A DNA stretch of 49,274 nucleotides from Paratractidigestivibacter sp003150175 (GTDB lineage Bacteria; Actinomycetota; Coriobacteriia; Coriobacteriales; Atopobiaceae): the NCBI RefSeq assembly GCF_964283195.1, contig NZ_CAXYLH010000014.1, one strand, 5' to 3'. The notes beneath the pieces are model-generated. The model ran no database searches. It was not told where the DNA came from and saw nothing but the letters and a program-made list of their open reading frames with translations. Each line of letters opens with the position of its first letter. Position 1 is the stretch's first letter. Below are positions 20,757 to 29,573 of the stretch, one piece after another. A program made the position numbers and the translations under genes.

Positions 20757-21050
20757 ATGGCCGAAAAGAAGAAGCACGAGATCGTCGAGTTCGAGTTCCG
20801 AGGCCAGAAGTTCGAGGCCGACAAGACCGCCTTCGGCTCGCTGAAGGTGCAGACCGCGCTCAGCCTGGGCGAGAAGAACCCGACGGCGGCCAACGAGGCG
20901 ATGGACCTCATCTGCTGCGGCAGGCTCGTCGAGTACCTCGGGCGCGTGCCCGACGCCGACGGCGCCGCCCCCGACGAGCTCGGGTGCTCCGCCGAGGACT
21001 GGGAGGCCTTCACCGAGGCCGCGAGAGAGGCCGTCACGGGAAAAAACTAA
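20757..21050 (+). CDS. tail assembly chaperone, short form (gpG-like)
   Basis: 97 aa. Starts MAEKKKHEIVEFEFRGQKFE, a typical tail chaperone opening, followed by a helical body. Its last codons GGA AAA AAC TAA contain a slippery heptamer; a fraction of ribosomes should shift -1 there and continue into the next frame to give a 229-aa fusion. The chaperone coats the tape measure protein during tail assembly. Confidence 0.85.
   Translation: MAEKKKHEIVEFEFRGQKFEADKTAFGSLKVQTALSLGEKNPTAANEAMDLICCGRLVEYLGRVPDADGAAPDELGCSAEDWEAFTEAAREAVTGKN
21041..21047 (+). promoter_or_regulatory. programmed -1 frameshift site A AAA AAC
   Basis: The canonical heptamer lies in the correct register, one codon before the TAA of the short chaperone. 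A -1 slip enters the frame that runs uninterrupted to 21445. This is the classical G/GT arrangement of long-tailed phages. Confidence 0.9.
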
Positions 21051-21445
21051 CCGGCTTCGTCCTCGACTGGCTTGAGCACCGCGAGGACGTCGTGGCGGAC
21101 TTCAGGCAGTACTACGGCATCGACCTCCCGCTGGAGGCCGAGGACGTTGACTGCGCCCGCTGGGGCCTGCTGTGGCACGCGCTTCCGCGCGAGTCGAGGA
21201 CGGCGCGCAGACAGTTCCCGGACCTCGAGTGGAGCGAGGGCGAGCACATGCTCAACCAGGCGGTCTACTACCTCCACATGCTCGAGTGGAGGCTGTGCAC
21301 AAAGGACGGCCAGAGGGGGCGGCGCGCCCCGCAGCCGTCACCGACGCCCGGCGAGAGGGCCGACGCCGAGCGGCGTCGCGAAAACGCCGAGCGCGCGCGA
21401 GGCGAGATAGACAGGATTCTCGGCATCCCGGAAGGGGGCGCGTAA
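21047..21445 (+). CDS. tail assembly chaperone, frameshift extension (gpT-like, DUF5361-type)
   Basis: 132 residues made only as the C-terminal part of the fusion; there is no convincing independent start with SD. It begins LTGFVLDWLEHREDVVADFR and contains DLPLEAEDVDCARWGLLWHA and WSEGEHMLNQAVYYLHMLEW, typical of DUF5361-like T domains that contact the tail tube protein. It ends one base before the tape measure gene. Confidence 0.82.
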   Translation, partial: LTGFVLDWLEHREDVVADFRQYYGIDLPLEAEDVDCARWGLLWHALPRESRTARRQFPDLEWSEGEHMLNQAVYYLHMLEWRLCTKDGQRGRRAPQPSPTPGERADAERRRENAERARGEIDRILGIPEGGA

Positions 21446-24085
21446 ATGGCGGTCAACGTCGGCTCGGCGTCCGTGACGATCATGCCGACCATGAACGGCT
21501 TCGCGGCCAAGATGGACAAGCAGCTTGGCGGCGCGGGCAAGACGGGCGGCTCGGCCTTCTCCAAGGCGTTCGGCGCGTCGGCTCAGCCGGGTACCGGCTT
21601 CCTCGGGCGGTTCCGCACCGCCGGCACCAGCGCGGGCTCGGCCATGGGCGAGTCCGTTGGCAAGGGCATCAGCGCCAAGGGCGCGGCCATCGCCGGGGCC
21701 ATGGGCGGCCTCGCCGCGTCAATCGGCTCGAAGCTCGTGGGCACCATCCAGGGACTCACGGGCGAGATAACCGACGCCTCAGACTCGGCGCAGAAGTTCG
21801 CGAGCACGCTTTCCTTCGCGAACATCGACGACTCGACCATCAAGGACCTGACGGCCTCGACGCAGGCCTACGCGGACGAGACAGTCTACGACCTCTCCGA
21901 CATCCGCAACACCACGGCGCAGCTCGCCGCCAACGGCGTGGACAACTATGCGCAGCTCGCCGAGGCGGCGGGCAACCTCAACGCGGTGGCCGGCGGCAAC
22001 GCCGACACATTCAAGAGCGTCGCCATGGTCATGACCCAGACCGCCGGCGCGGGCAAGCTCACCACCGAGAACTGGAACCAATTGTCGGACGCCATCCCCG
22101 GCGCGTCCGGCAAGCTCCAGGAGGCCCTGAAGGCCAACGGGGCCTATACGGGCAACTTCCGCGAGGCCCTGGAGAAGGGCCAGGTCTCCGCCGAGGAGTT
22201 CAACAAGGCGGTAATGGACCTCGGCATGACCGACGCGGCCAAGGAGGCGGCCACCTCCACCGCCACCATCGAGGGCGCCATGGGCAACCTCGAGGCGGCG
22301 GGCGTCAAGGCGGGCATGGTCATGCTCGACGCCTTCAAGCCGTTCGTCACCGGCGCCATCAACACCGCCTCCGAGACCATCGGACAGGTGACCGACGGCG
22401 TCGTGCGCTTCTTCGAAGCCGCGCAGTCAAACGGGGCGGCCCAACAGCTCGTCGACACTGTCGGCGCGCTCGGCGGGGCGGCGGGCAACATCCTCGGCGC
22501 GCTGGGGAGCCTCGCGCTCGCCGTGCTCGGCATCCAGCCCAGCGGCGACGCCGCCACGGACGCGGCCAACGGCCTCAAGGGCGCGCTCGACGCGGCGCAG
22601 CCGGTCATCCAGGGCGTCTCCGACGCGACCGGGTGGCTCAAGGACCACGCCGCCGAGGCCGCGCCCTACGTCCAGGGGCTCGTCTTCGCCATCATGGCCA
22701 TGCGCGTGGCCCAGGGCGCGGCCGGCTTCGTCTCAGCCTTCTCAGCGGCCGTCGGCGGCATGGCCATCGCCTCTCCCGCGGCGGCGGCCGGGACCACGGC
22801 GCTCGCGGGCGGGGAGACTGCCGCGGGCACCGCCGCCGGCGTCTCCGCTGCCCAGATGCTCGCCTTCGGCGCAGCGGTGCTCATGGTGGGCGCTGGCGTG
22901 GCCCTCGCGTGCGTCGGGCTGCTCGCGCTCGCCAACGCGGCCGTCATGATCTCGTCGGCGGGACCCTCCGCCGCCGCCGGCATGGCCGCCATGGTCGGCG
23001 CCGTGGCCCTGCTCGCCGTCGGCGCCGCCGCCCTCGGCCCGGCGCTCACCGCCGGCGCCGTCGGCATGGTGGCCTTCGGCGGGGCGGTGGCCCTCGTCGG
23101 CGCGGGCGTCCTCTTGGCGTCCGCCGGGCTGATGCTGCTCGGCGCGGCGCTCCCCGGCATCTCCGCCAACGGGTCGGCCGCCGCCGTCGGCGTCCTCGCG
23201 CTCGGCGCGGCGATGCTCGTGCTCGGCCCCGGCGCCATCGTGGCCGCCGCCGGCCTCGTGACGCTCGGCGCGGGCGTGTCCGTGGCCGCTGCCGGCGTGA
23301 CGCTGCTCGCTGCCGGGACCGTGCTCCTCGGCAGCGGGCTCGCCCTCGTGGCGGCCTCGGTCGTGGTCGCGTCGGCGGGAATCGTCGCCATGGGCGCGGC
23401 CATGCCCATGGTCTCGTCCTCCGCGCCCGGCGCGGCGGCCGGGCTCGGCGCCCTCGCGGCGGCGGCGCTCGCGGCCGCCCCGGGGCTCCTCGCGGCGACG
23501 CCCGCAATGAGCTCCTTCTCATCCGCGTGCTCCACCGCCTCGTCCGCCTCCTCGCAGGCGCGCTCCGGCATCGACCAGGTCAAGGCCTCGAGCCAGTCCA
23601 TGGCCACGGCGGCCAAGGCCTCTTTCCGGGACTTCGCCGACTCGGCGAAGAACGCGGCCTCGACCGCCTCGAACGCGGTCATGGGCGCATGCCGCCGGAT
23701 GTCCGCCGAGGTGGGCTCGCTCAGGCTCACCCTTCCGCGCATCTCGGTCGGCGCGCTGCCGCACTTCTCCATGAGCGGCAGCTTCGACGCCCAGACCGGC
23801 TCTGTGCCCTCAGTGCACGTGAACTGGTACAAGAGCGGCGGCGTCTTCTCGTCCCCGAGCGTCGTCGGCGTCGGCGAGGCCGGGCGCGAGGCCGTCGTGC
23901 CGCTGAAGCCGAGCGTCCTGCGCGGCATCGGCGAGGGCATCGACGTCGAGCGCGCCGGCGACGACGCCGCGTCCGTGATCGCGTGGCTCGACCGTAACTT
24001 ACCGGTGATCATCCAGAGGTACACCCCGGTCACGCTCGAGCGCGACCTCGACCGACACATCAGGACGGTGATGGCTGGTGCATAG
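21446..24085 (+). CDS. tail tape measure protein
   Basis: 879 aa, extremely Ala/Gly-rich. The N-terminal region (about 1-330) resembles TP901-type tape measure domains (LSFANIDDSTIKDLTASTQA, FKSVAMVMTQTAGAGKLTTE). The middle (about 400-680) is a chain of hydrophobic helices with near-repeat AxGLxLLGAGxxxxAAGxxLL units, and the C-terminus carries GVGEAGREAVVPLKP, common at the end of these proteins. With about 0.15 nm per residue the tail would be near 130 nm. Overlaps the Dit gene by 8 nt. Confidence 0.93.
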   Translation: MAVNVGSASVTIMPTMNGFAAKMDKQLGGAGKTGGSAFSKAFGASAQPGTGFLGRFRTAGTSAGSAMGESVGKGISAKGAAIAGAMGGLAASIGSKLVGTIQGLTGEITDASDSAQKFASTLSFANIDDSTIKDLTASTQAYADETVYDLSDIRNTTAQLAANGVDNYAQLAEAAGNLNAVAGGNADTFKSVAMVMTQTAGAGKLTTENWNQLSDAIPGASGKLQEALKANGAYTGNFREALEKGQVSAEEFNKAVMDLGMTDAAKEAATSTATIEGAMGNLEAAGVKAGMVMLDAFKPFVTGAINTASETIGQVTDGVVRFFEAAQSNGAAQQLVDTVGALGGAAGNILGALGSLALAVLGIQPSGDAATDAANGLKGALDAAQPVIQGVSDATGWLKDHAAEAAPYVQGLVFAIMAMRVAQGAAGFVSAFSAAVGGMAIASPAAAAGTTALAGGETAAGTAAGVSAAQMLAFGAAVLMVGAGVALACVGLLALANAAVMISSAGPSAAAGMAAMVGAVALLAVGAAALGPALTAGAVGMVAFGGAVALVGAGVLLASAGLMLLGAALPGISANGSAAAVGVLALGAAMLVLGPGAIVAAAGLVTLGAGVSVAAAGVTLLAAGTVLLGSGLALVAASVVVASAGIVAMGAAMPMVSSSAPGAAAGLGALAAAALAAAPGLLAATPAMSSFSSACSTASSASSQARSGIDQVKASSQSMATAAKASFRDFADSAKNAASTASNAVMGACRRMSAEVGSLRLTLPRISVGALPHFSMSGSFDAQTGSVPSVHVNWYKSGGVFSSPSVVGVGEAGREAVVPLKPSVLRGIGEGIDVERAGDDAASVIAWLDRNLPVIIQRYTPVTLERDLDRHIRTVMAGA

Positions 24086-24914
24086 GCTCGCTTACGTCTC
24101 GTCCGGCGGCGAGCGCGTCGACCTCGACGGGGGCGGCGCCTTCGTCGGCACCGCCCCCAAGCTGCGCTCGCGCGCGTGGACGTACGCGCTCGGGTGGCGC
24201 GGCGCGTCGGGCATCAGCCGCGACGCCCGCGAGGCCGAGCTTGACGCCGCGATGACCGCCGAGCGCGCCGACGAGCTGCGCAGGCTCGCCGACCGCGACG
24301 TGTCCTCCGGCACGCCCGGAACGCTCGTCTTCGACGGCGAGTGGTACCAGCGCGCCTATATCGCAAAAAGCGAGGTGGAGACGGTCTACGGGAGGTCGGC
24401 CGTGCGCGCGGCGCTGACCGTCCTCCTGCTCGACGGGGCGTGGAGGCGCGAGGAGTCCACGGACTTCTTCGCCGAGGAGGTCTCAGACGGCGACGCGCTC
24501 GACTTCCCGCACGACTTCGACTACGACTACGGCGGCAGCGGCGCGAACCGCACCGTCACGGTCGCGGGCCTGCTCCCCGCAGACATGAGGATGACCATCT
24601 ACGGCCCCGTGACAAACCCCCGCGTGGTCGTGGCCCAGGGCGAGTTCTCGAACACCTACAGCGTGAAGGTCGCGGTGCCCGGCGGCTCGCGCCTGGTCAT
24701 CGACGGCTCGAGCCACCCGAAGAGCATCCAGCTCATCGGCACCTACGGCGAGGTGGAGGACCGCTTCGCCGACGGCGTTCGCGGGGAGGGCGCGGGCTCC
24801 GGCTCGTACTGCTTCGAGCCTCTGCGCCCCGGCACCTCGACCGTGTCCTGGGACGGCAGCTTCGGATTTACGCTCACGGAGTTCCGGGAGGAGGGCGAGC
24901 CCCCATGGAGCTGA
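24078..24914 (+). CDS. distal tail protein (Dit)
   Basis: 278 aa, GTG start within the end of the tape measure gene. The N-terminal half has the belt-domain pattern of siphovirus Dit (FVGTAPKLRSRAWTYALGWR, SSGTPGTLVFDGEWYQRAY), and the C-terminal half a galectin-like beta domain (GANRTVTVAGLLPADMRMTI, GGSRLVIDGSSHPKSIQLIG). It forms the hub ring at the tail tip. Overlaps the next gene. Confidence 0.82.
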   Translation: MHRLAYVSSGGERVDLDGGGAFVGTAPKLRSRAWTYALGWRGASGISRDAREAELDAAMTAERADELRRLADRDVSSGTPGTLVFDGEWYQRAYIAKSEVETVYGRSAVRAALTVLLLDGAWRREESTDFFAEEVSDGDALDFPHDFDYDYGGSGANRTVTVAGLLPADMRMTIYGPVTNPRVVVAQGEFSNTYSVKVAVPGGSRLVIDGSSHPKSIQLIGTYGEVEDRFADGVRGEGAGSGSYCFEPLRPGTSTVSWDGSFGFTLTEFREEGEPPWS

Positions 24915-25894
24915 TAGTCGCGGACAGCGCGGGCAGGGCCCTTTTCCCGCTCGCGGACTTCGAGCTCGACATGGACTCGGGCTGGGGCGACGGCGTCGAC
25001 AACACCTTCGATTTGATCGTGCGCGACGCCTCGGCCCCGCTCCCCGAGGCCGCGTGGCGCGTCTACGCCGACGGCACGGAGATGGGCGGCCGCGTTGAGC
25101 GCTTCGAGCTCAAGACCGGCCGCTCGTCCTCCGGGCTGCACTGGACCGGCTCCACGTGGAGCGGCGTGCTCGCAAAGCGCCTGCTCTGGCCTGACGCCGG
25201 GCAGGACTACCTCACGCTGGCGGGCGACGCGAACGCGGTGCTCAGGCAGGTGGTGGCGCGTCTCGGCCTCGGCTCATTCTTCTCCGTGCCGGACGGGGAC
25301 GCGGGTGTCTCCGTGAGCTACAGGTGCTCGAGAGACGCGCCCGACGCCTGGACGAACCTCAGGCTCGCCATGCGCTCCTCGGGGCTGCGCCTCGACGCCA
25401 AGTGGGTCGACGGCGCGTGCAGGCTCCAGGCTGCCAAGGTGACCGACTGGCGCGGCCGCGTCGACTCCGACCTCGTGGACTTCGACCTTACGAGCGACCT
25501 GCTCGTCACGAACCACCTGAAGGCGGCGGGCAAGGGCGAGCTGGCGTCCCGTCAGGTCGTGGACGTCTACGCCGACAACAAAGGCAACGTCGGCACGTCA
25601 AAGGCCATGGCCGGCGTCTTCGAGCTGGAGGAGTACTACGACGCGAACAACTCCGAGGGCGACGACCTGCGCGACCAGGCCGTGAGCCGCCTGGAGGACA
25701 TGCAGACGGAGGGCGGCGTCAAGGTCACCGTCGGCGAGGGCGTGAGCTTCGGCCTCGGCGACGTCGTGGAGGCAAGGCGCTACTCGCCGAACGTCACGGT
25801 CAGCGTCGAGATCTCCAGCCGCGTCACCACCGCCACCGGCGCGGGCGTCGCGGTAACCTACGGGGCCTCGCCCGGCACGACGAAGATAGGATAG
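24905..25894 (+). CDS. tail-associated protein, ReqiPepy6 Gp37-like (Tal)
   Basis: 329 aa. Beta-rich with WRVYADGTEMGGRVERFELK, TGSTWSGVLAKRLLWPDAGQ and late GVSFGLGDVVEARRYSPNVT, the pattern of Gp37-like siphovirus tip proteins. The position after Dit is that of the Tal hub. No peptidase or lysozyme domain is visible, so it lacks the wall-cutting module seen in longer Tal proteins. Confidence 0.8.
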   Translation: MELIVADSAGRALFPLADFELDMDSGWGDGVDNTFDLIVRDASAPLPEAAWRVYADGTEMGGRVERFELKTGRSSSGLHWTGSTWSGVLAKRLLWPDAGQDYLTLAGDANAVLRQVVARLGLGSFFSVPDGDAGVSVSYRCSRDAPDAWTNLRLAMRSSGLRLDAKWVDGACRLQAAKVTDWRGRVDSDLVDFDLTSDLLVTNHLKAAGKGELASRQVVDVYADNKGNVGTSKAMAGVFELEEYYDANNSEGDDLRDQAVSRLEDMQTEGGVKVTVGEGVSFGLGDVVEARRYSPNVTVSVEISSRVTTATGAGVAVTYGASPGTTKIG

Positions 25895-25903
25895 GAGCAT
25901 CAC

Positions 25904-26782
25904 ATGGAACTAGTGACCGGCAAGGCGGGCACCCCGCACGTCAGCTCCGCCGACGACGGACGCCGCATCGCGGGCGAGGTCGGCGCGGGAAGCTACGTCC
26001 TGAAGACCGGCGGCGGGCTCGCGCCGTCCCTCGTGGACGCAAACACCGTGCGCTTCGCGACGGGCGACATGGTCGTGCAGGGCCGACACATCGGCCTCAC
26101 GACGCCCGAGGACGTGAAGGTGGCGTCCGGCACGCAGGGCAAGAAGCGCACGGATTACATCTGTGTGCACTACAAGCGCGACGTATCCGGCGCCAACCCG
26201 ACGCTCGTAGAGACGTGCGAATGGAAGGTGTTGCAGGGCACGCCGGGGACCACGGCAACCGCCCCGACGGTTCCCGCCGGGTCCATCCTGAACGGCGACG
26301 CCGACGTCACCGTGCCGGTCGCGAGCGTGTCCTTCGACGGGCTCACGACGGGCACGCCGAAGCTGCTCATCCCTACCTTGACCCCCCTCGCGGACCTCGG
26401 GGATTCCGTATCCCGGGCCGTCCTCTTCAACAACAGGAACATCGGCTTCACCGATGTGGTCACACTCTCGCAAGACCCGTCCAAGTTCGCCCGCGTCGAG
26501 TTCACGTGCATAACCGACGACAATGATCAGTTCACGGTTGACTACGTGCCGGGCCTGGGGACTACGCGTTTCATCGCCTCGTGCGTCCGCATTAACTTGA
26601 GAAGCGGCCAGGTGTTTCTCAAAACCCGCACCTACGACGTGATCGGGCGCACCGTCAACACAGCGAACGACACCGTCGAAGGCAACAAATACTGGCACAG
26701 CGGCCAGCTGAGCGTGCCGGGGGGCTCGCTCAGCAACGACGACAAGATAAAAATCGTCCGCGCCGTGGGCTACATGTCCTAG
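25904..26782 (+). CDS. baseplate upper/receptor-binding tail protein
   Basis: 292 aa. The N-terminus (VTGKAGTPHVSSADDGRRIA, FATGDMVVQGRHIGL) resembles proteins that attach tail fibres or receptor-binding proteins to the tip. The C-terminal half (about 170-292, FNNRNIGFTDVVTLSQDPSK) is a beta domain with somewhat lower GC3, as if exchanged from elsewhere, fitting a receptor-binding head. Host target is unknown. Confidence 0.7.
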   Translation: MELVTGKAGTPHVSSADDGRRIAGEVGAGSYVLKTGGGLAPSLVDANTVRFATGDMVVQGRHIGLTTPEDVKVASGTQGKKRTDYICVHYKRDVSGANPTLVETCEWKVLQGTPGTTATAPTVPAGSILNGDADVTVPVASVSFDGLTTGTPKLLIPTLTPLADLGDSVSRAVLFNNRNIGFTDVVTLSQDPSKFARVEFTCITDDNDQFTVDYVPGLGTTRFIASCVRINLRSGQVFLKTRTYDVIGRTVNTANDTVEGNKYWHSGQLSVPGGSLSNDDKIKIVRAVGYMS

Positions 26783-26841
26783 GCCGCGCCGAGCGGAACG
26801 ACGGCCTCGCGGAACAGCATTTTCGACCTCGATTCAATCGG

Positions 26842-26891
26842 AAATCCCAGACGTCGGGGCAGGGTGCGCCAGCCCCATGCCTGGGATTTTT
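26842..26891 (+). terminator. rho-independent terminator with nested hairpin
   Basis: AAATCCCAG (26842-26850) pairs with CTGGGATTT (26881-26889), followed by TT; GGGGC/GCCCC pairs inside the loop. It ends the tail transcript. Confidence 0.8.
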
Positions 26892-26911
26892 CCCGAAAGA
26901 AAGGAGCTCGC

Positions 26912-27319
26912 ATGGCTTTGATGGGAGAGGTGGTCGGGCCTTCCGTCCGGCTCGCCACCGACGGCGGCGGCAAGCCCGTCATGGAGACGGACCCGCCGGA
27001 GGCGCCGGAGGGCTTCGCCGCGACCTACACGCTGGCCGACACGGGCGAGCGCATCGAGCAGGCCTGGAGCGTCGAGCCGAGGTCGCGCGGGGAGGACTCG
27101 CTCGAGGTGGCCAAGATGGCCGCGCGCGGGCTGCCCGACGCCGATGCGGTGCGCGTCCCGCTGCTCTTCGACGCCTGGTACGTCGGCGTGGCCGACTACG
27201 CGGCGGGGGAGCGCGTCGAGCGGAAAGGCAGGCTCTACCGCTGCCTACAGACGCACCAGCCGAGGCTGGGCACCGAGCCGGAGGCCACGGCCTCGCTCTG
27301 GGAGAGAATCGAAGGATAA
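26912..27319 (+). CDS. phage tail-tip protein with carbohydrate-binding-like module
   Basis: 135 aa, AAGGAG before the ATG. The N-terminal part is of unknown fold. The C-terminal 50 residues (WYVGVADYAAGERVERKG, LYRCLQTHQPRLGTEPE) match the short CBM5/12-like pattern of W-x-x-G-x-x-Y-x-x-G-D-x-V-x-x-x-G-x-x-Y. The next gene encodes a longer relative. Probably part of host-wall binding. Confidence 0.65.
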   Translation: MALMGEVVGPSVRLATDGGGKPVMETDPPEAPEGFAATYTLADTGERIEQAWSVEPRSRGEDSLEVAKMAARGLPDADAVRVPLLFDAWYVGVADYAAGERVERKGRLYRCLQTHQPRLGTEPEATASLWERIEG

Positions 27320-27328
27320 GGAGTACAC

Positions 27329-27907
27329 ATGTTCTACGGACAGTTCGTGTCGGGCGCCGTCTACCTCACCACCGACGGCAGCGGCCTGCCCATCCACGAG
27401 GCCGCCGAGCCGACGCCGGGAGTGGGCTACCACACCTCGCTCGCCTACGAGCAGCACGACGGGGCCATCTGGCAGGTCTGGGCGCTCGTGCCGGACGCGG
27501 GCACCGCCCAGGACGCGGCCCTCATGCTCGCGCAGATCCAGGCATCCAAGCTGAGCGACGACGACGCGCTCAAGGTGCCCGCGCTCTTCCCGCGCTACGA
27601 GAAGGGCCACGTCTACGCCCAGGGCGACCGCGTGCTCTGGCAGGGCGCGCTCTACAAGGCCATCAGCGGCCACACCGCCACGGCAGACGACCCGACCGCC
27701 GACCAGCAGCACTGGGCGAAGGTCGTGCCCGCCTCCACCGGCGAGGCCGTTGCCGAGTGGGTCAGCGGAAAGACCTACGCCAAGGGCGACCGCGTGAAGA
27801 AGTACGGGCAGGTCTACGAGTCGACGATGGACGCCAACACCCTGGAGCCGGGCAGCTTCGGCTCGGACGGCGCCTGGACGCTCGTGACCGCGTCCGCCAC
27901 CGCCTAG
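27329..27907 (+). CDS. phage tail-tip protein with two CBM5/12-like modules
   Basis: 192 aa. Residues 1-80 resemble the start of the preceding protein (VSGAVYLTTDGSGLP, ALVPDAGTAQDAALMLAQIQ). Two CBM5/12-like modules follow: KGHVYAQGDRVLWQGALYKA and WVSGKTYAKGDRVKKYGQVY. Such modules bind polysaccharide; on a tail tip they would help to hold the host wall or capsule. The pair probably arose by duplication. Confidence 0.7.
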   Translation: MFYGQFVSGAVYLTTDGSGLPIHEAAEPTPGVGYHTSLAYEQHDGAIWQVWALVPDAGTAQDAALMLAQIQASKLSDDDALKVPALFPRYEKGHVYAQGDRVLWQGALYKAISGHTATADDPTADQQHWAKVVPASTGEAVAEWVSGKTYAKGDRVKKYGQVYESTMDANTLEPGSFGSDGAWTLVTASATA

Positions 27908-27949
27908 CAAGCGACGTGCCCAACCGGAAACTTAACAAAAGGAAGAACC

Positions 27950-28339
27950 ATGCCCACCATCTCCATCATCCACCTCACCGAGCCGCAGACCTGGGCTATC
28001 GGTGCCGCCCTCGCCTTCATGGCCATGGACATCGTCACCGGCTTCGCCTCGGCGGTCATCAAAAACGAGGTGTCCTCCGCCAAGATGCGCGCGGGCCTCG
28101 GCCACAAGGCGCTTCTCGTGTGCCTCATCGCCCTCGCGCTCATGCTCGAGGTCGCGGGCTCGCACATCACGGGCCTCGGCTTCTCCGGCGTGACCACCGT
28201 AGGCGTGTGCGTGTACATCGTGATCATGGAGGTCGCTAGCTGCTGCGAGAACATCTGCGGCGCGTACCCGGAGCTCGCCGACAGCCCGCTCATGAGGATT
28301 TTTGACCACGAGTCTAAGAAGAACGGTGAGACCCGCTAG
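27950..28339 (+). CDS. phage holin (toxin secretion/phage lysis holin family)
   Basis: 129 aa. Hydrophobic helices (WAIGAALAFMAMDIVTGFAS, ALLVCLIALALMLEVAGSHI, GVCVYIVIMEVASCCENI) with the family signature DIVTGFASAV and SSAKMRAGLGHKALL, plus a charged C-terminal tail. It opens the membrane for the endolysin at the end of infection. The next gene overlaps by 14 nt. Confidence 0.88.
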   Translation: MPTISIIHLTEPQTWAIGAALAFMAMDIVTGFASAVIKNEVSSAKMRAGLGHKALLVCLIALALMLEVAGSHITGLGFSGVTTVGVCVYIVIMEVASCCENICGAYPELADSPLMRIFDHESKKNGETR

Positions 28340-28586
28340 CCGACGCCGCATCGCGCGGGCGTGCCGCCTCATTGCCGCCGTGGTGGTGGCCGAGGCGGCC
28401 GCCCTCGCGCTGCTCGTGACCGCTTCGCAGCCTGCGGGCAAGCCCGCGTGGAGACCGGGCAAGGCGATCGTCTCCGACAGGGCATACGAGCCGCCCATGA
28501 GGCTCGTCGTGGAGCCGGACACGGGGCGGACCTACACGGTCGCCGAGTCCGGCTCCGTCCATTTGATAAGGGAAGGCGACAGATGA
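28326..28586 (+). CDS. small membrane protein of the lysis cassette
   Basis: 86 aa with GTG start inside the holin gene. A basic N-terminus (RPASRRRIARACR) precedes one helix (LIAAVVVAEAAALALLV) and an external segment of about 50 residues. Type II membrane topology between holin and endolysin suggests a lysis accessory (second holin, antiholin or spanin-like) but no family is clear. Confidence 0.6.
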   Translation: MRPASRRRIARACRLIAAVVVAEAAALALLVTASQPAGKPAWRPGKAIVSDRAYEPPMRLVVEPDTGRTYTVAESGSVHLIREGDR

Positions 28587-29392
28587 TGCCAAGCATCGAC
28601 AAGCTCTGCGAGCGCATGCGCTACTGGTGCGACGAGGGCAATTTAGGCTACTGCCAGGAGCACCGCCAGGACATCCGTGTGGGCGGCGAGGCGGACTGTT
28701 CCTCGCTCGTCATCCATTGCCTGAAGGAGGCGGGCTTCGATACCGGAAACGCGAGTTACACCGGCAACATGTCCTCGAACCTCTGCGCCCGAGGGTGGAG
28801 GCGCGTCGCAAACGACGGCAACCCGAGGCGCGGCGACATCCTGCTCAACGACGCGCATCACGTCGCCGTGTACGTCGGCGGCGGCCTCCTCTGCCAGGCG
28901 AGCCGAAACGAGCTCCACCGAGCCAACGGGGGCAAGCCCGGCGACCAGGACGGCTACGAGACGAACACGCGCTCGTACTACAACTACCCGTGGTCCTGCT
29001 ACCTGCGGTACGCGGGCGCGCAGGGCACGTCGCCCGCGCAGCTCGTCGTCGACGGCTACTGGGGCCGCGAGACCACGCTGCGTCTGCAGGAGCTCTTCGG
29101 CTGCCCGTACAAGGACGGGGTCATCTCCTCGCAGTGGCAGGGCGACGCATGGCGCCACGCGGCGTGCACGAGCTTCGAGCACGACAACTCCGGCGAGGGC
29201 TCCGTTACCATCGTGCGCCTGCAGCAGCACATCGGCGTGACAGCGGACGGCCTCTGCGGCAAGGACACGATCAACGCGCTCATCAAGCGCTTCATGCCGT
29301 CCTCCGGCGCCACCGTCCTCGACGGTAAGCTCGACGCCGAGAGCGTCACCGTCAAGGCCATGCAGCGGTCGCTCAACGAGGGGACTTTCTGA
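28583..29392 (+). CDS. endolysin: NlpC/P60-like amidohydrolase plus peptidoglycan-binding domains
   Basis: 269 aa, ATG 6 nt after GGGAAGG. Residues 1-140 form a Cys peptidase/amidase of the phage Pal/Amidase_5 or NlpC/P60 type with Cys39 (EADCSSLVIHCLKEAG) and His92/93 (NDAHHVAVYVG). The second half carries binding modules (VDGYWGRETTLRLQELFG, VRLQQHIGVTADGLCGKDTI). It cuts the host peptidoglycan once the holin has opened the membrane. There is no signal peptide. Confidence 0.9.
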   Translation: MMPSIDKLCERMRYWCDEGNLGYCQEHRQDIRVGGEADCSSLVIHCLKEAGFDTGNASYTGNMSSNLCARGWRRVANDGNPRRGDILLNDAHHVAVYVGGGLLCQASRNELHRANGGKPGDQDGYETNTRSYYNYPWSCYLRYAGAQGTSPAQLVVDGYWGRETTLRLQELFGCPYKDGVISSQWQGDAWRHAACTSFEHDNSGEGSVTIVRLQQHIGVTADGLCGKDTINALIKRFMPSSGATVLDGKLDAESVTVKAMQRSLNEGTF

Positions 29393-29511
29393 TGCCTTAC
29401 CCTTCTCCCGCCGATGAGGACGAGGGCGCCCTGCTCAACCTCGCGCTCTTCCTCATCGACCTCGGCTTGCTGCTCGTGGCGGTGCCGATGTGCCTCATGG
29501 GCCTGCTCTAG
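29392..29511 (+). CDS. 39-aa membrane microprotein of the lysis cassette
   Basis: The ATG overlaps the endolysin stop (TGATG). MPYPSPADEDEGALL is acidic and followed by one long hydrophobic helix up to the stop. It could modulate the holin; no family is recognised. Confidence 0.45.
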   Translation: MPYPSPADEDEGALLNLALFLIDLGLLLVAVPMCLMGLL

Positions 29512-29573
29512 CTGTGACCTGCTGTGACCGAGCTGTGACCTAGCTCGAACTTGCTCGAACCTTACTCGGACCC

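Noticed and set aside
21172..23997. A 941-codon plus-strand frame parallel to the tape measure gene
   Set aside because: Arg/Gly-rich out-of-frame reading of GC-rich DNA; the tape measure frame has family motifs, SD context and overlaps neighbours correctly.
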